Shown: piece after piece, positions 7,881 to 16,641 of the stretch
Numbering within the stretch: the stretch's first letter is position 1
Layout: every line of letters begins with the position of its first letter
DNA from: Nostoc sp. PCC 7107
GTDB taxonomy: Bacteria; Cyanobacteriota; Cyanobacteriia; Cyanobacteriales; Nostocaceae
Length of the DNA stretch: 64,000 nt
Assembly (NCBI RefSeq): GCF_000316625.1
Contig: NC_019676.1
Span: 4,978,501-5,042,500, forward strand
Direction of reading: 5' to 3'
The notes under the pieces: generated by a model
The model's input: only the letters and a program-made list of their open reading frames with translations
The model's database searches: none
Told to the model about the DNA's origin: nothing
Program-made: the position numbers and the translations under genes

Positions 7881-9344
7881 TTACTTTATAGTTGTCCCCC
7901 CAGCCATTAATAAACCAATTTCTTCCACTGTTGCCGTCTGTGCGTCTAAAATAGCGACGAACTCTCCTCTGTAGATTACGGCAATGCGATCGCTCATAGC
8001 CATGATTTCTTCTAACTCAGTAGAAATATACAATATTGCCGCACCGCGATCGCGTTCTGCTAACAACTGCGAATGTACCATCGCTGTCGCCCCCACATCT
8101 AAGCCTCGTGTAGGTTGCATAGCGATAATTAAGTTAGGTTCACCCGCAAGTTCTCGCGCTAAAACTACTTTTTGTTGATTTCCACCCGAAAGTTGACTAA
8201 CTTTGATATTTTCTCCTGTCGCGCGGATATCAAATGTTTGCATTGCAGCTTGGGCGTGGTTTTTAATGGCTGCTGGTTGTAATAGATAATGACGACAAAA
8301 GGGCAATTTTTGAAAAGCTTTTAAAATTAAATTTTGGGCAATGCTAAATTGCAATATTAAACCTATCTTTTGCCTATCTTCAGGGATATAAGCAATAGTT
8401 TGAGAATTATCTAAATTAATTTTACCTTGTCTAATTTTGCGTAAACCTGTGATTGAATCTGCTAATTCTCTTTGTCCATTGCCATCAACACCAGCAATTC
8501 CTAATATCTCCCCGGCGTGTAGTTGAAAAGAAACATCACGCACAGCATGAAGATTTCTATCATCTGCAACGTGTAAATTCTGCACTGATAAAATTACTTT
8601 CCCTGCTAAAGCTGGTGATTTATTAGGGTGTAAATCAACTTTATTCCCTACCATTAATTCTGCTAACTTCTGAGGTGTTGCGGCTTTAGTAGTAGTGGTG
8701 GCGATGACTTTTCCCCGGCGTAATATTGTGACTGTATCACAAAGGTTAATTACTTCTTCTAATTTGTGACTGATAAAAATAATTGTGTTACCCGCCGAGG
8801 CTAATTGACGCAAGATAAAAATTAACGATTTAACCTCTGGTGGTGTGAGGACTGCGGTTGGTTCATCGAGAATTAAAAGTTTAGCTTGGCGGTAAAGAAC
8901 TTTGAGAATTTCGATACGTTGTTGTGTTCCCACCGGTAAATCTGCTACTTTTGCTGTGGGGTCAACTTCTAAACCATAAGTTTGAGATAAAGCCGTGATT
9001 TTTTGATGTTTTTGTCGGAGATTTAAGCGCCAGCTATTTTCTAAACCCAAGATAATATTTTCAGTAACAGTCAACTGTGGTATCAGCATGAAGTGTTGGT
9101 AAATCATGCCAATACCTAGTTTTGTTGCAACATTAGGTGAGGTAATTTTAACTGGGTTATCTTGGATGTAAATTTGTCCAGCATCGGGTTGATATAAACC
9201 ACTAATAATTTTCATTAAAGTAGTCTTACCTGCACCATTCTCACCTAGAATTGCATGAATTTTACCTGAATCAACGCTAAAGCTAATGTTATCGTTAGCA
9301 ACAAATGAGCCAAAGCTTTTAGTGATGTTTTCTAAGTAAAGCAT
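7881..9344 (-). CDS. Nucleoside/BMP-type ABC transporter, double ATPase
   Basis: At 487 residues, this has two fused ABC domains, as in NupO/YufO and RbsA. Domain 1 shows GENGAGKTTLMKI (about residues 35-47), a Q-loop IGMIYQHFML, signature LPVGTQQRIEILK and Walker B LLILDEPTAVLTP. Domain 2 shows the degenerate loop GVDGNGQRELADS, signature LSGGNQQKVVLARELA and a Walker B-like region LIIAMQPTRGLDVGA. Degenerate site residues in the second domain are normal for this family. The protein powers uptake of the nucleoside or other ligand bound by the BMP lipoprotein encoded 59 bp upstream. It is co-directional with all importer genes. Confidence 0.92.
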   Translation of the reverse strand: MLYLENITKSFGSFVANDNISFSVDSGKIHAILGENGAGKTTLMKIISGLYQPDAGQIYIQDNPVKITSPNVATKLGIGMIYQHFMLIPQLTVTENIILGLENSWRLNLRQKHQKITALSQTYGLEVDPTAKVADLPVGTQQRIEILKVLYRQAKLLILDEPTAVLTPPEVKSLIFILRQLASAGNTIIFISHKLEEVINLCDTVTILRRGKVIATTTTKAATPQKLAELMVGNKVDLHPNKSPALAGKVILSVQNLHVADDRNLHAVRDVSFQLHAGEILGIAGVDGNGQRELADSITGLRKIRQGKINLDNSQTIAYIPEDRQKIGLILQFSIAQNLILKAFQKLPFCRHYLLQPAAIKNHAQAAMQTFDIRATGENIKVSQLSGGNQQKVVLARELAGEPNLIIAMQPTRGLDVGATAMVHSQLLAERDRGAAILYISTELEEIMAMSDRIAVIYRGEFVAILDAQTATVEEIGLLMAGGTTIK

Positions 9345-9363
9345 TTAATTTATGGCTTTTTAA

Positions 9364-9385
9364 ACGCAGAGTTCCGCGGAGTTAT
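9364..9385. repeat. CGCAGAG repeat fragment, copy 3
   Basis: A short partial copy: ACGCAGAG (9364-9371) followed by CCGCGGAG. It lies in the 59-bp gap between the BMP lipoprotein and the ATPase genes and lacks the second half seen in the two longer copies. Confidence 0.5.
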
Positions 9386-9403
9386 TATTGAAGGCTTATC
9401 TAA

Positions 9404-10459
9404 TTATGCTGGTGCTTTCTTGACGCAACGTGTATCTTTACCAGCTTCTTTGCAATTTTCAAACGTCAGTTTTTTATCAATAATTTCTTGTTTTACTTTC
9501 AGGGCGTTATTTTTCACTTGTTCTGGTACGACTGCGGCAAAGTTTCCTAAATTCAAGATATCTGGTCTTTCTAACCCGATGGCATATATTTGCCCTTTTA
9601 ATTGTTTTTGTTTAGCTAATTCTGCTAAGTAAGATATAGCTAAATCTAATCTTTTTACTGCACTAGTTAATACTGCTTTTGGGGCAACATCTAATTGGTC
9701 TTTTGTATTTCCAAAGGCGTAAATGCCTTTATCGCTGGCGGTTTGTAAAACTGCTGGTGAGGCGCTATCTAACCATTGATAAATCACATCTGCTCCAGCA
9801 GAAATTAAGGCGAGTGTTGCTTCTTTAGCTTTAGCGACATCATTCCAATCGCCTGTAAATGTGGAAACAATTTGAATATTTGGGTTAACTGATTTTGCAC
9901 CTAATTCAAAGCCGCGTAATTCTTCTTGGGTGGCTTGAAATTGTTGCCCAGCAATGTAAGCTAATTTATTAGATTTGGTCATATCAGCAGCAATAATCCC
10001 GCACAAATAGCTACCTTGCAAATGATCTATGCGTAAAGAAGCGATATTTTCGCCTTTCACATTCCCATTCACACCGACAAAAAATGTATTGGGAAATTGT
10101 GTTGCAACTTGTTCTACTGCTGCATCAAATTGTCCGCCGTGAGCAAAAACTAAATTGTACCCTTTGCGGGCAAAGTCTGTTAATACTTCTGTTTGGTCGG
10201 CTTGGGCGACTTGTTCTATATATGCGACTTCTGCACCCAGCTTTTGTTTAGCTAGGTTTACGCCTTCGTAACCAGACTGATTCCAGGCTTTATCGCTGAT
10301 GACTCCAGGGAGGGCGATCGCTATTTTAAACCCTTCAGCGCCACTACTGGCTGTGGGTGTCTGGGTTTGGTTACTGCTACAAGCTTTGAGTAATAAGCTG
10401 GTAGCAAAGGTAGCTGAACCATAAAAAACAAATTGACGGCGACTAATATTTAGTCTCAT
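9404..10459 (-). CDS. BMP family nucleoside-binding lipoprotein
   Basis: The 351-residue protein has an RRQFVFYG start, a hydrophobic segment and a lipobox ending LLLKAC at about residue 27, so it is an exported lipoprotein. The mature part follows the BMP/PnrA (Med) fold: FKIAIALPGVISDKAWNQSG with GYEGV, later LVFAHGGQFDAAVEQVA, FPNTFFVGVNGN, CGIIAADMTKSNKLAYIAGQ and GADVIYQWLDSASPAVLQ. Family members bind purine nucleosides and deliver them to NupOPQ-type importers. It is the first gene of the cluster and divergent from 10664, so the operon promoter should lie in 10460-10663. The exact ligand is inferred from the family only. Confidence 0.92.
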   Translation of the reverse strand: MRLNISRRQFVFYGSATFATSLLLKACSSNQTQTPTASSGAEGFKIAIALPGVISDKAWNQSGYEGVNLAKQKLGAEVAYIEQVAQADQTEVLTDFARKGYNLVFAHGGQFDAAVEQVATQFPNTFFVGVNGNVKGENIASLRIDHLQGSYLCGIIAADMTKSNKLAYIAGQQFQATQEELRGFELGAKSVNPNIQIVSTFTGDWNDVAKAKEATLALISAGADVIYQWLDSASPAVLQTASDKGIYAFGNTKDQLDVAPKAVLTSAVKRLDLAISYLAELAKQKQLKGQIYAIGLERPDILNLGNFAAVVPEQVKNNALKVKQEIIDKKLTFENCKEAGKDTRCVKKAPA

Positions 10460-10663
10460 ACACTAGCCTATTGATTAATTCATGTTCACTACTAAATTAC
10501 TCGTAATTGTTCACCTAGAGTTAGAAAAATAACCATCTTGGATTTTACGTGCGCGTGTCATATAAAAGCCATACCTGTTTGTACGTTGTGAGTCTCATCA
10601 CAGTAGCAGCCTAATTACTGAAATAAAATTAATTATTTTATATCAATAAATACACAGTAATCT

Positions 10664-11104
10664 ATGGATTTACTACAACTAATTTTAATGCTAGGTCAAT
10701 TTACCGGAATTGTAGACACACAGAAAATTCAGCCTAAAGATAACCCAGCACAGGAATTAAATAGAGTGAATCAATCTCAAATATCTACCTTCCGGGGAAA
10801 ATTGATTTATGAAGCAATTCCGCCTGTGATGTCGCTTCGCGCTTATCAAGGCGAGGAATTTTTTCTGATTACCGATACATCAAAGCAAAATAGATTAATT
10901 TTGCGTCCATCGCTTCAAGTTTCTCATACCAAATTGCAATCATTTCATCATCAACAAGTTGAGATTACCGCCAAGTATGTACAAGGTACTCGTCCAAATC
11001 TTGCTGAAACTGCTTGTCCTTTAGATGCTGATGGCCAATGTATGACTCAAGGTGAAGGTTATCAAGTTTTATCTATAGCGCTGTTAAAACCTCATGCTCA
11101 ATAG
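10664..11104 (+). CDS. Hypothetical protein
   Basis: This 146-residue protein is not recognised. The first 15 residues (MDLLQLILMLGQFTG) are hydrophobic and could be a weak signal or anchor. The rest has alternating strands (RGKLIYEAIPPVMSL, EFFLITDTSKQNRLILRP, HHQQVEITAKYVQG) that suggest a small beta-barrel or OB-like fold, and two Cys near the C-terminus (ACPLDADGQC). It is divergent from the nucleoside importer operon, with 204 bp between start codons. A periplasmic or thylakoid-lumen role is possible but unsupported. Confidence 0.6.
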   Translation: MDLLQLILMLGQFTGIVDTQKIQPKDNPAQELNRVNQSQISTFRGKLIYEAIPPVMSLRAYQGEEFFLITDTSKQNRLILRPSLQVSHTKLQSFHHQQVEITAKYVQGTRPNLAETACPLDADGQCMTQGEGYQVLSIALLKPHAQ

Positions 11105-11496
11105 GTACTTATCACAAAGTGGTGAATTAAAATCTCTAAGTATAAATTACTGATATTTAATTCTTAATATATTTGAGAGTGTTCACTCATTTTATTTCCA
11201 AATATTTAGTTAGTCGCTGATTATCAATAAAGATAAATTTACAGCACTCATAATCATCCGAAATTGATTAATTATACCTAATACCTCATTCTCTCTGATG
11301 CTGATAAGACAAGGCTTTCAAACTTATTAATCAAAATGCGATTTGAGTAAATAGTACTAGAAAACTCAAAATTAGTAACTTGGATGAATTTAATTATTTT
11401 TCCAAATGTTCAACATAGACTGTAACAATTATCATGAATTTGTTACAAATTATTTAAGAATAGTTACAAACCTCTTAACACAAGGAAATATTAATT
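11105..11496. other. Intergenic region upstream of the first NDH-2 gene
   Basis: About 390 bp with no credible gene. Its right end carries the inverted repeat and leader elements described at 11421-11489. The left part is AT-rich, without a clear hairpin terminator. Confidence 0.5.
11421..11489 (+). promoter_or_regulatory. Conserved leader of NDH-2 gene 1 with palindromic site
   Basis: TGTAACAA (11421-11428) and TTGTTACA (11440-11447) form a perfect 8-bp inverted repeat with an 11-base spacer, like a dimeric regulator site. A 19-mer starting GTTACAAATT (11442-11460) and a 16-mer CTTAACACAAGGAAAT (11474-11489, containing the ribosome binding site) recur in front of the second NDH-2 gene with the same spacing to the start codon. 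This supports a shared regulatory leader; the binding protein is unknown. Confidence 0.6.
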
Positions 11497-12864
11497 ATGC
11501 AAGCTTCACTTGAGAATCATCAACCACATGAAGTCGTAATCATTGGTGGTGGCTTTGGTGGACTATATGCAGCAAAGGCACTTGCCAAGGCGAATGTCAA
11601 TGTTACCCTTATCGATAAACGAAACTTTCATTTATTTCAGCCGCTTTTATATCAAGTTGCTACTGGGGCGCTATCACCTGCTGATATTTCTGCGCCATTG
11701 CGCTCTATCCTCAGCAAAAGCAAAAATACCAAAGTGGTGCTAGGAGAAGTAAATGATATTAATCCAGAAGCACAACAAGTTATTTTGACTGATAGAATAA
11801 TCCCTTATGATACCTTAATTGTTGCTACAGGTGCAAAGCATTCCTACTTTGGTAAAGATAACTGGAGAGAAGTTGCGCCTGGCTTGAAAACCGTTGAAGA
11901 TGCAATTGAAATGCGTCGACGGATATTCAAGGCATTTGAAGCAGCAGAACATGAAACTGATCCAGAAAAACGCCGTGCTTTGCTGACTTTTGTAATTGTG
12001 GGTGCTGGCCCAACAGGGGTAGAATTAGCAGGTGCGATCGCCGAATTAGCATATAAAACCCTGCAAGAAGACTTCCGCAACATCAACACCTCCGAAACTA
12101 AAATTTTACTATTACAAGGTGGCGATCGCATCCTCCCACACATTTCGCCAGAATTATCCCAAGAAGCAGAAAAATCCTTAACACAACTGGGTGTGATTGT
12201 TCAGAAAAAAACCAGAGTCACCAACATTGAAAATGACATCATTACCCTCAAGCAAGGTGATGAATTCAAAGAAATAGCAGCCAAAACTGTATTATGGGCA
12301 GCAGGCGTGCAAGGTTCAGCAATGGGTAAAGTCTTAACCGAAAAAACTGGTGTAGAATGCGATCGCAGCGGAAGAGTGATTGTTGAACCAGACTTAAGCA
12401 TTAAAGGACATAAAAACATTTTCGTTGTTGGAGACTTAGCCAACTTCTCCCACCAAAACGGTCAACCCCTACCTGGAGTCGCACCTGTAGCCAAACAAGA
12501 AGGCGAATACGTTGCAGCATTAATTCAAAAACGCCTGCAAGGTAAAACCCTGCGACCATTTAAATACACTGATTTTGGCAACCTAGCCATGATTGGCAAA
12601 AATTCAGCCGTTGTAGACATAGGTTTGATCAAATTGAAAGGCTTCTCTGCATGGGTATTCTGGCTATTGATTCACATCTACTTCTTAATTGAGTTTGACA
12701 GTAAAGTCTTAGTGATGATTCAGTGGGGATGGAACTACCTCACCCGCAAACGTAGCGCCAGATTGATTACCGAAAAAGAATCTTTAGCATTCGCTACATT
12801 TGAAGATAGCCATAGCAGAAATCATTACACACCAGCCAACAATAGACAGCCATTAAATGCCTAA
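11497..12864 (+). CDS. ndb: Type II NAD(P)H dehydrogenase (NDH-2), paralog 1
   Basis: At 455 residues, it has two Rossmann dinucleotide folds. The FAD site is VVIIGGGFGGLYAAKAL near residue 13 and the NAD(P)H site is FVIVGAGPTGVELAGAIAEL near residue 165. The second FAD signature is NIFVVGDLANFSH, followed by GVAPVAKQEGEYVA. A C-terminal hydrophobic stretch (FSAWVFWLLIHIYFLIEF) should seat the enzyme on the membrane. NDH-2 passes electrons from NAD(P)H to quinone without pumping protons and helps set the redox state of the plastoquinone pool. A close paralog lies at 15085-16410 on the other strand. The C-terminal tail differs between the two. Confidence 0.9.
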   Translation: MQASLENHQPHEVVIIGGGFGGLYAAKALAKANVNVTLIDKRNFHLFQPLLYQVATGALSPADISAPLRSILSKSKNTKVVLGEVNDINPEAQQVILTDRIIPYDTLIVATGAKHSYFGKDNWREVAPGLKTVEDAIEMRRRIFKAFEAAEHETDPEKRRALLTFVIVGAGPTGVELAGAIAELAYKTLQEDFRNINTSETKILLLQGGDRILPHISPELSQEAEKSLTQLGVIVQKKTRVTNIENDIITLKQGDEFKEIAAKTVLWAAGVQGSAMGKVLTEKTGVECDRSGRVIVEPDLSIKGHKNIFVVGDLANFSHQNGQPLPGVAPVAKQEGEYVAALIQKRLQGKTLRPFKYTDFGNLAMIGKNSAVVDIGLIKLKGFSAWVFWLLIHIYFLIEFDSKVLVMIQWGWNYLTRKRSARLITEKESLAFATFEDSHSRNHYTPANNRQPLNA

Positions 12865-13134
12865 TCCGTTTATCTCTGCGTAAATCCTCAAATTACTGAC
12901 TGCGATCGCTTCTTATTTAACTAGATTTAACTTTTAAAACAGATATCTATAGTTTATCGAGAAAAAACTACAATATATATAGTATTTTTCCGAAAATTTA
13001 TTCATATTATTTTGATTCAAGATTCATCATTTATCAGCCATTTTGTCAGTAGTTGTAGAGGTTGCCATTTGCTCATAAGTAGCTGGTTGCAATTAAATAT
13101 AAGATAAAGTGAGTTCAAAAACAGATGCGACTAG

Positions 13135-13620
13135 ATGCCTGCTCCATTACGAGTGACATTAACAGATTTAGAAGATTTGACACTGGCTCAGTTGCGAGAA
13201 GCGACAACCGTTCCTCAACGCACACGAGATCGCGCCCACATGATTCGATTAAATGCTCAAGGATGGAATGTACCAGCAATTGCCCAGATTTTTGAATGTC
13301 ACGAACATACGGTAAGAGCAACACTGCGGCGATGGCAGAGCTTGGGATTGGGGGGATTGTGGGAAAGAGCAGGACGAGGAGCAAAGCGTAAATGGCTGGA
13401 AGCGGACTTAGCATACTTAGAGCATTGTTTAGAGGTAGAACCCCGTACCTATAACAGTTTGCAGTTATCACAAAAGTTGGCTCAACAGAGAAATGTACAG
13501 CTCAGTCCAGACCGTCTGCGACGTTTGCTCAAAAAAAAGGCTGGAGATGGAAACGCACGCGTCATAGCCATAAAGGGAAACAAGATCCAGACAAACGAGA
13601 ACTTAAACAAGCAGACCTAG
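13135..13620 (+). CDS. IS630 transposase, N-terminal frame (OrfA)
   Basis: The 161-residue frame carries a helix-turn-helix DNA-binding region (IRLNAQGWNVPAIAQIFECH with EHTVRATLRRW), a GLGGLWERAGRGAKRKW linker and a second helix-turn-helix (LSQKLAQQRNVQLSPDRLRR), as in IS630 transposases that bind the terminal repeats. The natural reading frame leaves at a run of eight A (13531-13538). CTC AAA AAA AAG contains the slippery heptamer A_AAA_AAG at 13533-13539. A -1 slip there gives KKGWRWKRTR and continues through OrfB. The residues after about 143 of this frame are therefore the terminated, non-shifted product. Confidence 0.85.
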   Translation: MPAPLRVTLTDLEDLTLAQLREATTVPQRTRDRAHMIRLNAQGWNVPAIAQIFECHEHTVRATLRRWQSLGLGGLWERAGRGAKRKWLEADLAYLEHCLEVEPRTYNSLQLSQKLAQQRNVQLSPDRLRRLLKKKAGDGNARVIAIKGNKIQTNENLNKQT

Positions 13621-13625
13621 ATATC

Positions 13626-14195
13626 TTGAAGCAAGCGGCAGCAGATGGTTATGTTGAACTGAAATACCTTGACGAATCTGGATGTTGTCGTTGGAGTCCT
13701 GTCAGCTATAGTTACAGCCGTATTGGTAGCCAAAAACTCATGCCACAAGTAGGTAGTCGTGGTGGTCGTATTAGCATTTTGGGTTTATGGGAACCTCAAA
13801 CCAGTTTTGAGTATGCCTTAGTTCAAGGTGGGTTCAAAACACCGCGTTACATTGAAGTGATGGATTTGGTTGCAGCTAAAGCACAACAAACTTTAGATGA
13901 AACTGGTCAAATCACTGTGGTTGTTCAAGACAATGGCTCCTTGCATCGGAGTAACAAAGCAAAACAACGATGGCAACAATGGCAAGAACAAGGACTATAC
14001 TTGTTTTTCTTACCACCCTATTGTTCTCAAATGAATCGAATTGAGGAGGAGTGGCATCAATTGAAGACTCATGAAATTGCTGGACAGATGTTTGATAATA
14101 ATTATGATTTAGCGATGGCTATTATTGATGGCATTGAAGCCAGAAGCCTTAAGGATGGATATGCTCTTGAGCGTTTTATATTTAATTGCGCCTAG
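13626..14195 (+). CDS. IS630 transposase, catalytic frame (OrfB)
   Basis: This frame holds the DDE catalytic core. The first Asp is in KYLDESGCC (D16 of this frame), the second in VVVQDNGSLHRS (D102) and the Glu in QMNRIEEEWHQLK (about E140). Joined to OrfA through the -1 slip at 13533-13539 the transposase would be about 353 residues, the normal size for the family. The ATG at 13626 is probably not an independent start; the open frame extends upstream to the slip site. The stop lies inside the right terminal repeat. No internal stop or deletion is seen, so the element may still be active. Confidence 0.88.
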   Translation: MKQAAADGYVELKYLDESGCCRWSPVSYSYSRIGSQKLMPQVGSRGGRISILGLWEPQTSFEYALVQGGFKTPRYIEVMDLVAAKAQQTLDETGQITVVVQDNGSLHRSNKAKQRWQQWQEQGLYLFFLPPYCSQMNRIEEEWHQLKTHEIAGQMFDNNYDLAMAIIDGIEARSLKDGYALERFIFNCA

Positions 14196-14260
14196 CTACT
14201 TATCAGTCAAAATCGCTACGATGTCATTAGTAACGATTGATCAAATTCCAGTATTTGCAG

Positions 14261-14527
14261 ATGGCTAACCAAGAAACTCCACTCATCGGTGAAGCGTTAA
14301 TTAAAGAAGTCTGTCGGCGAATTCGAGTAGCCCGTAGCTATTGGGATGCTCATAACAACGCTGCTTGTCGGGGTGAGCGTGAACGAGCATTAGCTCTTTA
14401 CAACAAACTGACTAAAGATGAAAAAGAGCAAATTCCCCAAGTGTTACGTGTGTGGCTGCGTTATCGGAGTGAAAAATACTTTGGTACACACAGAACACCA
14501 CCCAAGTCAAAACGGAAATCCCGATAG
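14261..14527 (+). CDS. Conserved small basic protein of unknown function
   Basis: ATG at 14261 gives an 88-residue protein starting MANQETPLIGEALIKEVCRR; the upstream TTG at 14237 is less likely. It is helical and basic, with IRVARSYWDAHNNAACRGER, then ALALYNKLTKDEKEQIP, VLRVWLRYRSEKYFG and a Lys/Arg-rich tail (TPPKSKRKSR). I recall proteins of this kind in heterocystous cyanobacteria, but no function is known to me. The basic tail suggests nucleic acid contact, which is only an inference. It lies just right of the IS630 element. Confidence 0.65.
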   Translation: MANQETPLIGEALIKEVCRRIRVARSYWDAHNNAACRGERERALALYNKLTKDEKEQIPQVLRVWLRYRSEKYFGTHRTPPKSKRKSR

Positions 14528-14597
14528 TCTTGGCTGGTATATAGACGTATTTTGATTGAGCAATATTGCTGCTCTACAAAACTGCTGAGAAGAATTT

Positions 14598-14936
14598 ATG
14601 AATAATTTAGTGAAAATCAAAGCAGCGTTACTATTTGTAATTCTGACAACAAATTTAGGAATTTATTCTTCTGTACAGGCTGATACCAACCGGAAGATAG
14701 GCCAAAACCAACAGTACATAAAAAAACAATCAACTTCTCAAGAACTCTGGCAAAGATTTAGACAACGACAAGATGAAATTAGACTACAACAACAACATCG
14801 AATCGAACAATTTAGTGTCGAAAATCAACTCAGACAACAACAATTTGAGCCATTAGTAATAGATAGACTTAGACAACAACAAAGACAAGAGTTGGAGACA
14901 TTTAGATTACAACAAAAACTGAGGAACCCACAGTAA
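14598..14936 (+). CDS. Small secreted Gln/Arg-rich protein
   Basis: This 112-residue protein has a clear signal peptide (VKIKAALLFVILTTNLGIYS with SVQA before the likely cleavage). The mature part is a highly charged helix full of Gln and Arg in repeating patterns such as ELWQRFRQRQDEIRLQQQHR and RLRQQQRQELETFRLQQ, so it probably forms a coiled coil in the periplasm. No domain is recognised. It stands alone between the basic small gene and the second NDH-2 gene. Low-complexity composition makes homology calls unreliable. Confidence 0.6.
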   Translation: MNNLVKIKAALLFVILTTNLGIYSSVQADTNRKIGQNQQYIKKQSTSQELWQRFRQRQDEIRLQQQHRIEQFSVENQLRQQQFEPLVIDRLRQQQRQELETFRLQQKLRNPQ

Positions 14937-15084
14937 GATACTAAAGCTGCAAAACAAATAGGCGCGAGAGCGTATCTATAAGTTTGTACTTAGTAGATAT
15001 TTGCATTAGCAAAATGACCCTGATTATGGTTGCAAAAATGCCTTGTTTGCAGCTTGAAGTTTTAATGTTAGAAATTAGCTACAG

Positions 15085-16410
15085 CTAATGACTACCACTG
15101 CTGACAGGTTTTGCTTCAACAAATGCTTCTCGACCTGTGATTAATCTAGAGCGACGATTCCGAGTAATATAATTCCACGCCCACTGAAATACTACTAGTA
15201 ATTTGGTGTCAAACTCGATTAAGAAGTAGATGTGAACTAATAGCCAAAATGCCCAAGCTAGGAAACCTTGGAGTTTGATAAAGCCTAAATCGACAACAGC
15301 TAAATTTTGCCCAATCATTGCCAAACTACCTACATCGTTGTAATGGAATTGTGGCAAAGTATGACCTTTAAGGCGTTTTTTAATAAGTTTAGCTACGTAC
15401 TCTCCTTGTTGTTTAGCTACGGGTGCAACACCCGCTAAGGGTTTACCAGTTTGATGAGAAAAATTGCCTAAATCCCCAACTACAAAAATGTTTTTATAGT
15501 CCCTAACAGTCAAGTCTGGTTCGACAATTACGCGTCCGGCGTGGTCGCAATCTACACCTGTGCGTTCTGCTAAGATTTGCCCCATTGGAGAAGCTTTGAC
15601 ACCTGCGGCCCACAATATGGTTTTTGTGGCAATTTCTTTAACTTCACCGCCTTGCTTGAAAGTAACTGTGTCATTTTCAATGTTTGTCACCCTGGTGTTT
15701 GTGTGGATAACTGCACCCAACTTCTGCAAAGATTGTGCAGCTACTTCCGATAATTCTGGGGCAATGTGTGGGAGAATGCGATCGCCCCCTTGCAATAATA
15801 AAATTCTGGTTTCTGAGGTGTCGATGCTGCGAAAATCTTCTTTGAGAGTTTTGTATGCTAATTCAGCGATCGCACCTGCCAATTCTACCCCTGTAGGGCC
15901 ACCACCCACAAGCACAAAAGTCAACCAAGCACGACGTTTTTCGGGATCAGTTTCTTTTTCTGCGGCTTCAAATGCACCAAATATCCGCCGACGCATTTCT
16001 ATCGCATCTTCCACAGTTTTTAAGCCAGGCGCAACATCTTCCCAGTGATCTTTGCCAAAATAAGAATGATTAGCGCCTGTAGCCACCACTAATGTGTCGT
16101 AGGGTATTACTTGATCACCCATCATCACTTTTTGGGCTTTGGGGTCAATATCGCTGACTTCTCCCAACAATACTTGGGTATTTTTGCTTTTGCTGAATAC
16201 GACTCGCAATGGTGAGGAAATGTCCCCAGGTGATAAAGTACCTGTGGCAACTTGATATAAAAGTGGCTGGAATAAATGAAAGTTACGTTTATCAATCAGA
16301 GTAACATTGACATTAGCTTTACCAAGATGTTTGGCTGTATATAATCCACCAAAGCCACCACCAATAATTACTACCTGATGTGGTTTATTTTTATCACCTG
16401 AGACTTCCAT
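15085..16410 (-). CDS. ndb: Type II NAD(P)H dehydrogenase (NDH-2), paralog 2
   Basis: The frame is open to 16497, but ATG 16410 (MEVSGDKNKPHQVVIIGGGF) is chosen because it lies at the end of a leader nearly identical to that of paralog 1, giving 441 residues. It has the FAD loop IIGGGFGGLYTAKHLGK, the NAD(P)H loop LVGGGPTGVELAGAIAEL, the second FAD motif NIFVVGDLGNFSH and the hydrophobic C-terminal anchor (FLAWAFWLLVHIYFLIEF). Long blocks match paralog 1 at 11497 almost residue for residue, so this is a duplication that has kept its promoter region. It oxidises NAD(P)H with quinone at the membrane. Confidence 0.9.
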   Translation of the reverse strand: MEVSGDKNKPHQVVIIGGGFGGLYTAKHLGKANVNVTLIDKRNFHLFQPLLYQVATGTLSPGDISSPLRVVFSKSKNTQVLLGEVSDIDPKAQKVMMGDQVIPYDTLVVATGANHSYFGKDHWEDVAPGLKTVEDAIEMRRRIFGAFEAAEKETDPEKRRAWLTFVLVGGGPTGVELAGAIAELAYKTLKEDFRSIDTSETRILLLQGGDRILPHIAPELSEVAAQSLQKLGAVIHTNTRVTNIENDTVTFKQGGEVKEIATKTILWAAGVKASPMGQILAERTGVDCDHAGRVIVEPDLTVRDYKNIFVVGDLGNFSHQTGKPLAGVAPVAKQQGEYVAKLIKKRLKGHTLPQFHYNDVGSLAMIGQNLAVVDLGFIKLQGFLAWAFWLLVHIYFLIEFDTKLLVVFQWAWNYITRNRRSRLITGREAFVEAKPVSSGSH

Positions 16411-16464
16411 AAAAACATTTCCTTGTGTTAAGAAAAGTAACAACGTTCTTAACAAATATGTAAC
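16411..16464 (-). promoter_or_regulatory. Conserved leader of NDH-2 gene 2
   Basis: On the minus strand a 19-mer starting GTTACATATT (16464-16446) and CTTAACACAAGGAAAT (16432-16417) match the leader of NDH-2 paralog 1. The 19-mer differs at three positions and the 16-mer at none. The distance from 19-mer to start codon is 35 bases here and 36 there. The GTTACA core resembles half of an HLR1/RpaB-type site, but the second half does not fit well. Confidence 0.55.
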
Positions 16465-16641
16465 AGCATTATCATCAGGTTGCCGTTTATTTATCACAAT
16501 TTAAAAAACACAAAAAGTAGTCAAAGTTATAAAATTAATCCCGATGCTGACAAAATTTTTTGTTAGTAGTACTTTACCCAAAGCCCTCCTAAATTAAGTT
16601 ATAAGCATTTATCAGCAGTATAAAGTGCAGCGTGAATAAGC

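Larger units (their letters stand above)
13075..14203 (+). mobile_element. IS630-family insertion sequence, complete
   Basis: Imperfect 28-bp terminal inverted repeats lie at 13075-13102 and 14176-14203: left ATAAGTAGCTGGTTGCAATT, right (reverse complement) ATAAGTAGCTAGGCGCAATT, both continuing AAATATAA. TA dinucleotides at 13076-13077 and 14201-14202 fit the TA target duplication made by IS630/Tc1 elements, giving a body of about 1.12 kb (13078-14200). It encodes one DDE transposase split over two frames. The element sits in an intergenic stretch, so no gene is visibly broken. Confidence 0.85.

Noticed and set aside
13115-13471. 118-codon minus-strand frame inside the IS630 element
   Set aside because: Shadow of the transposase OrfA; hydrophobic low-complexity content without a start signal.
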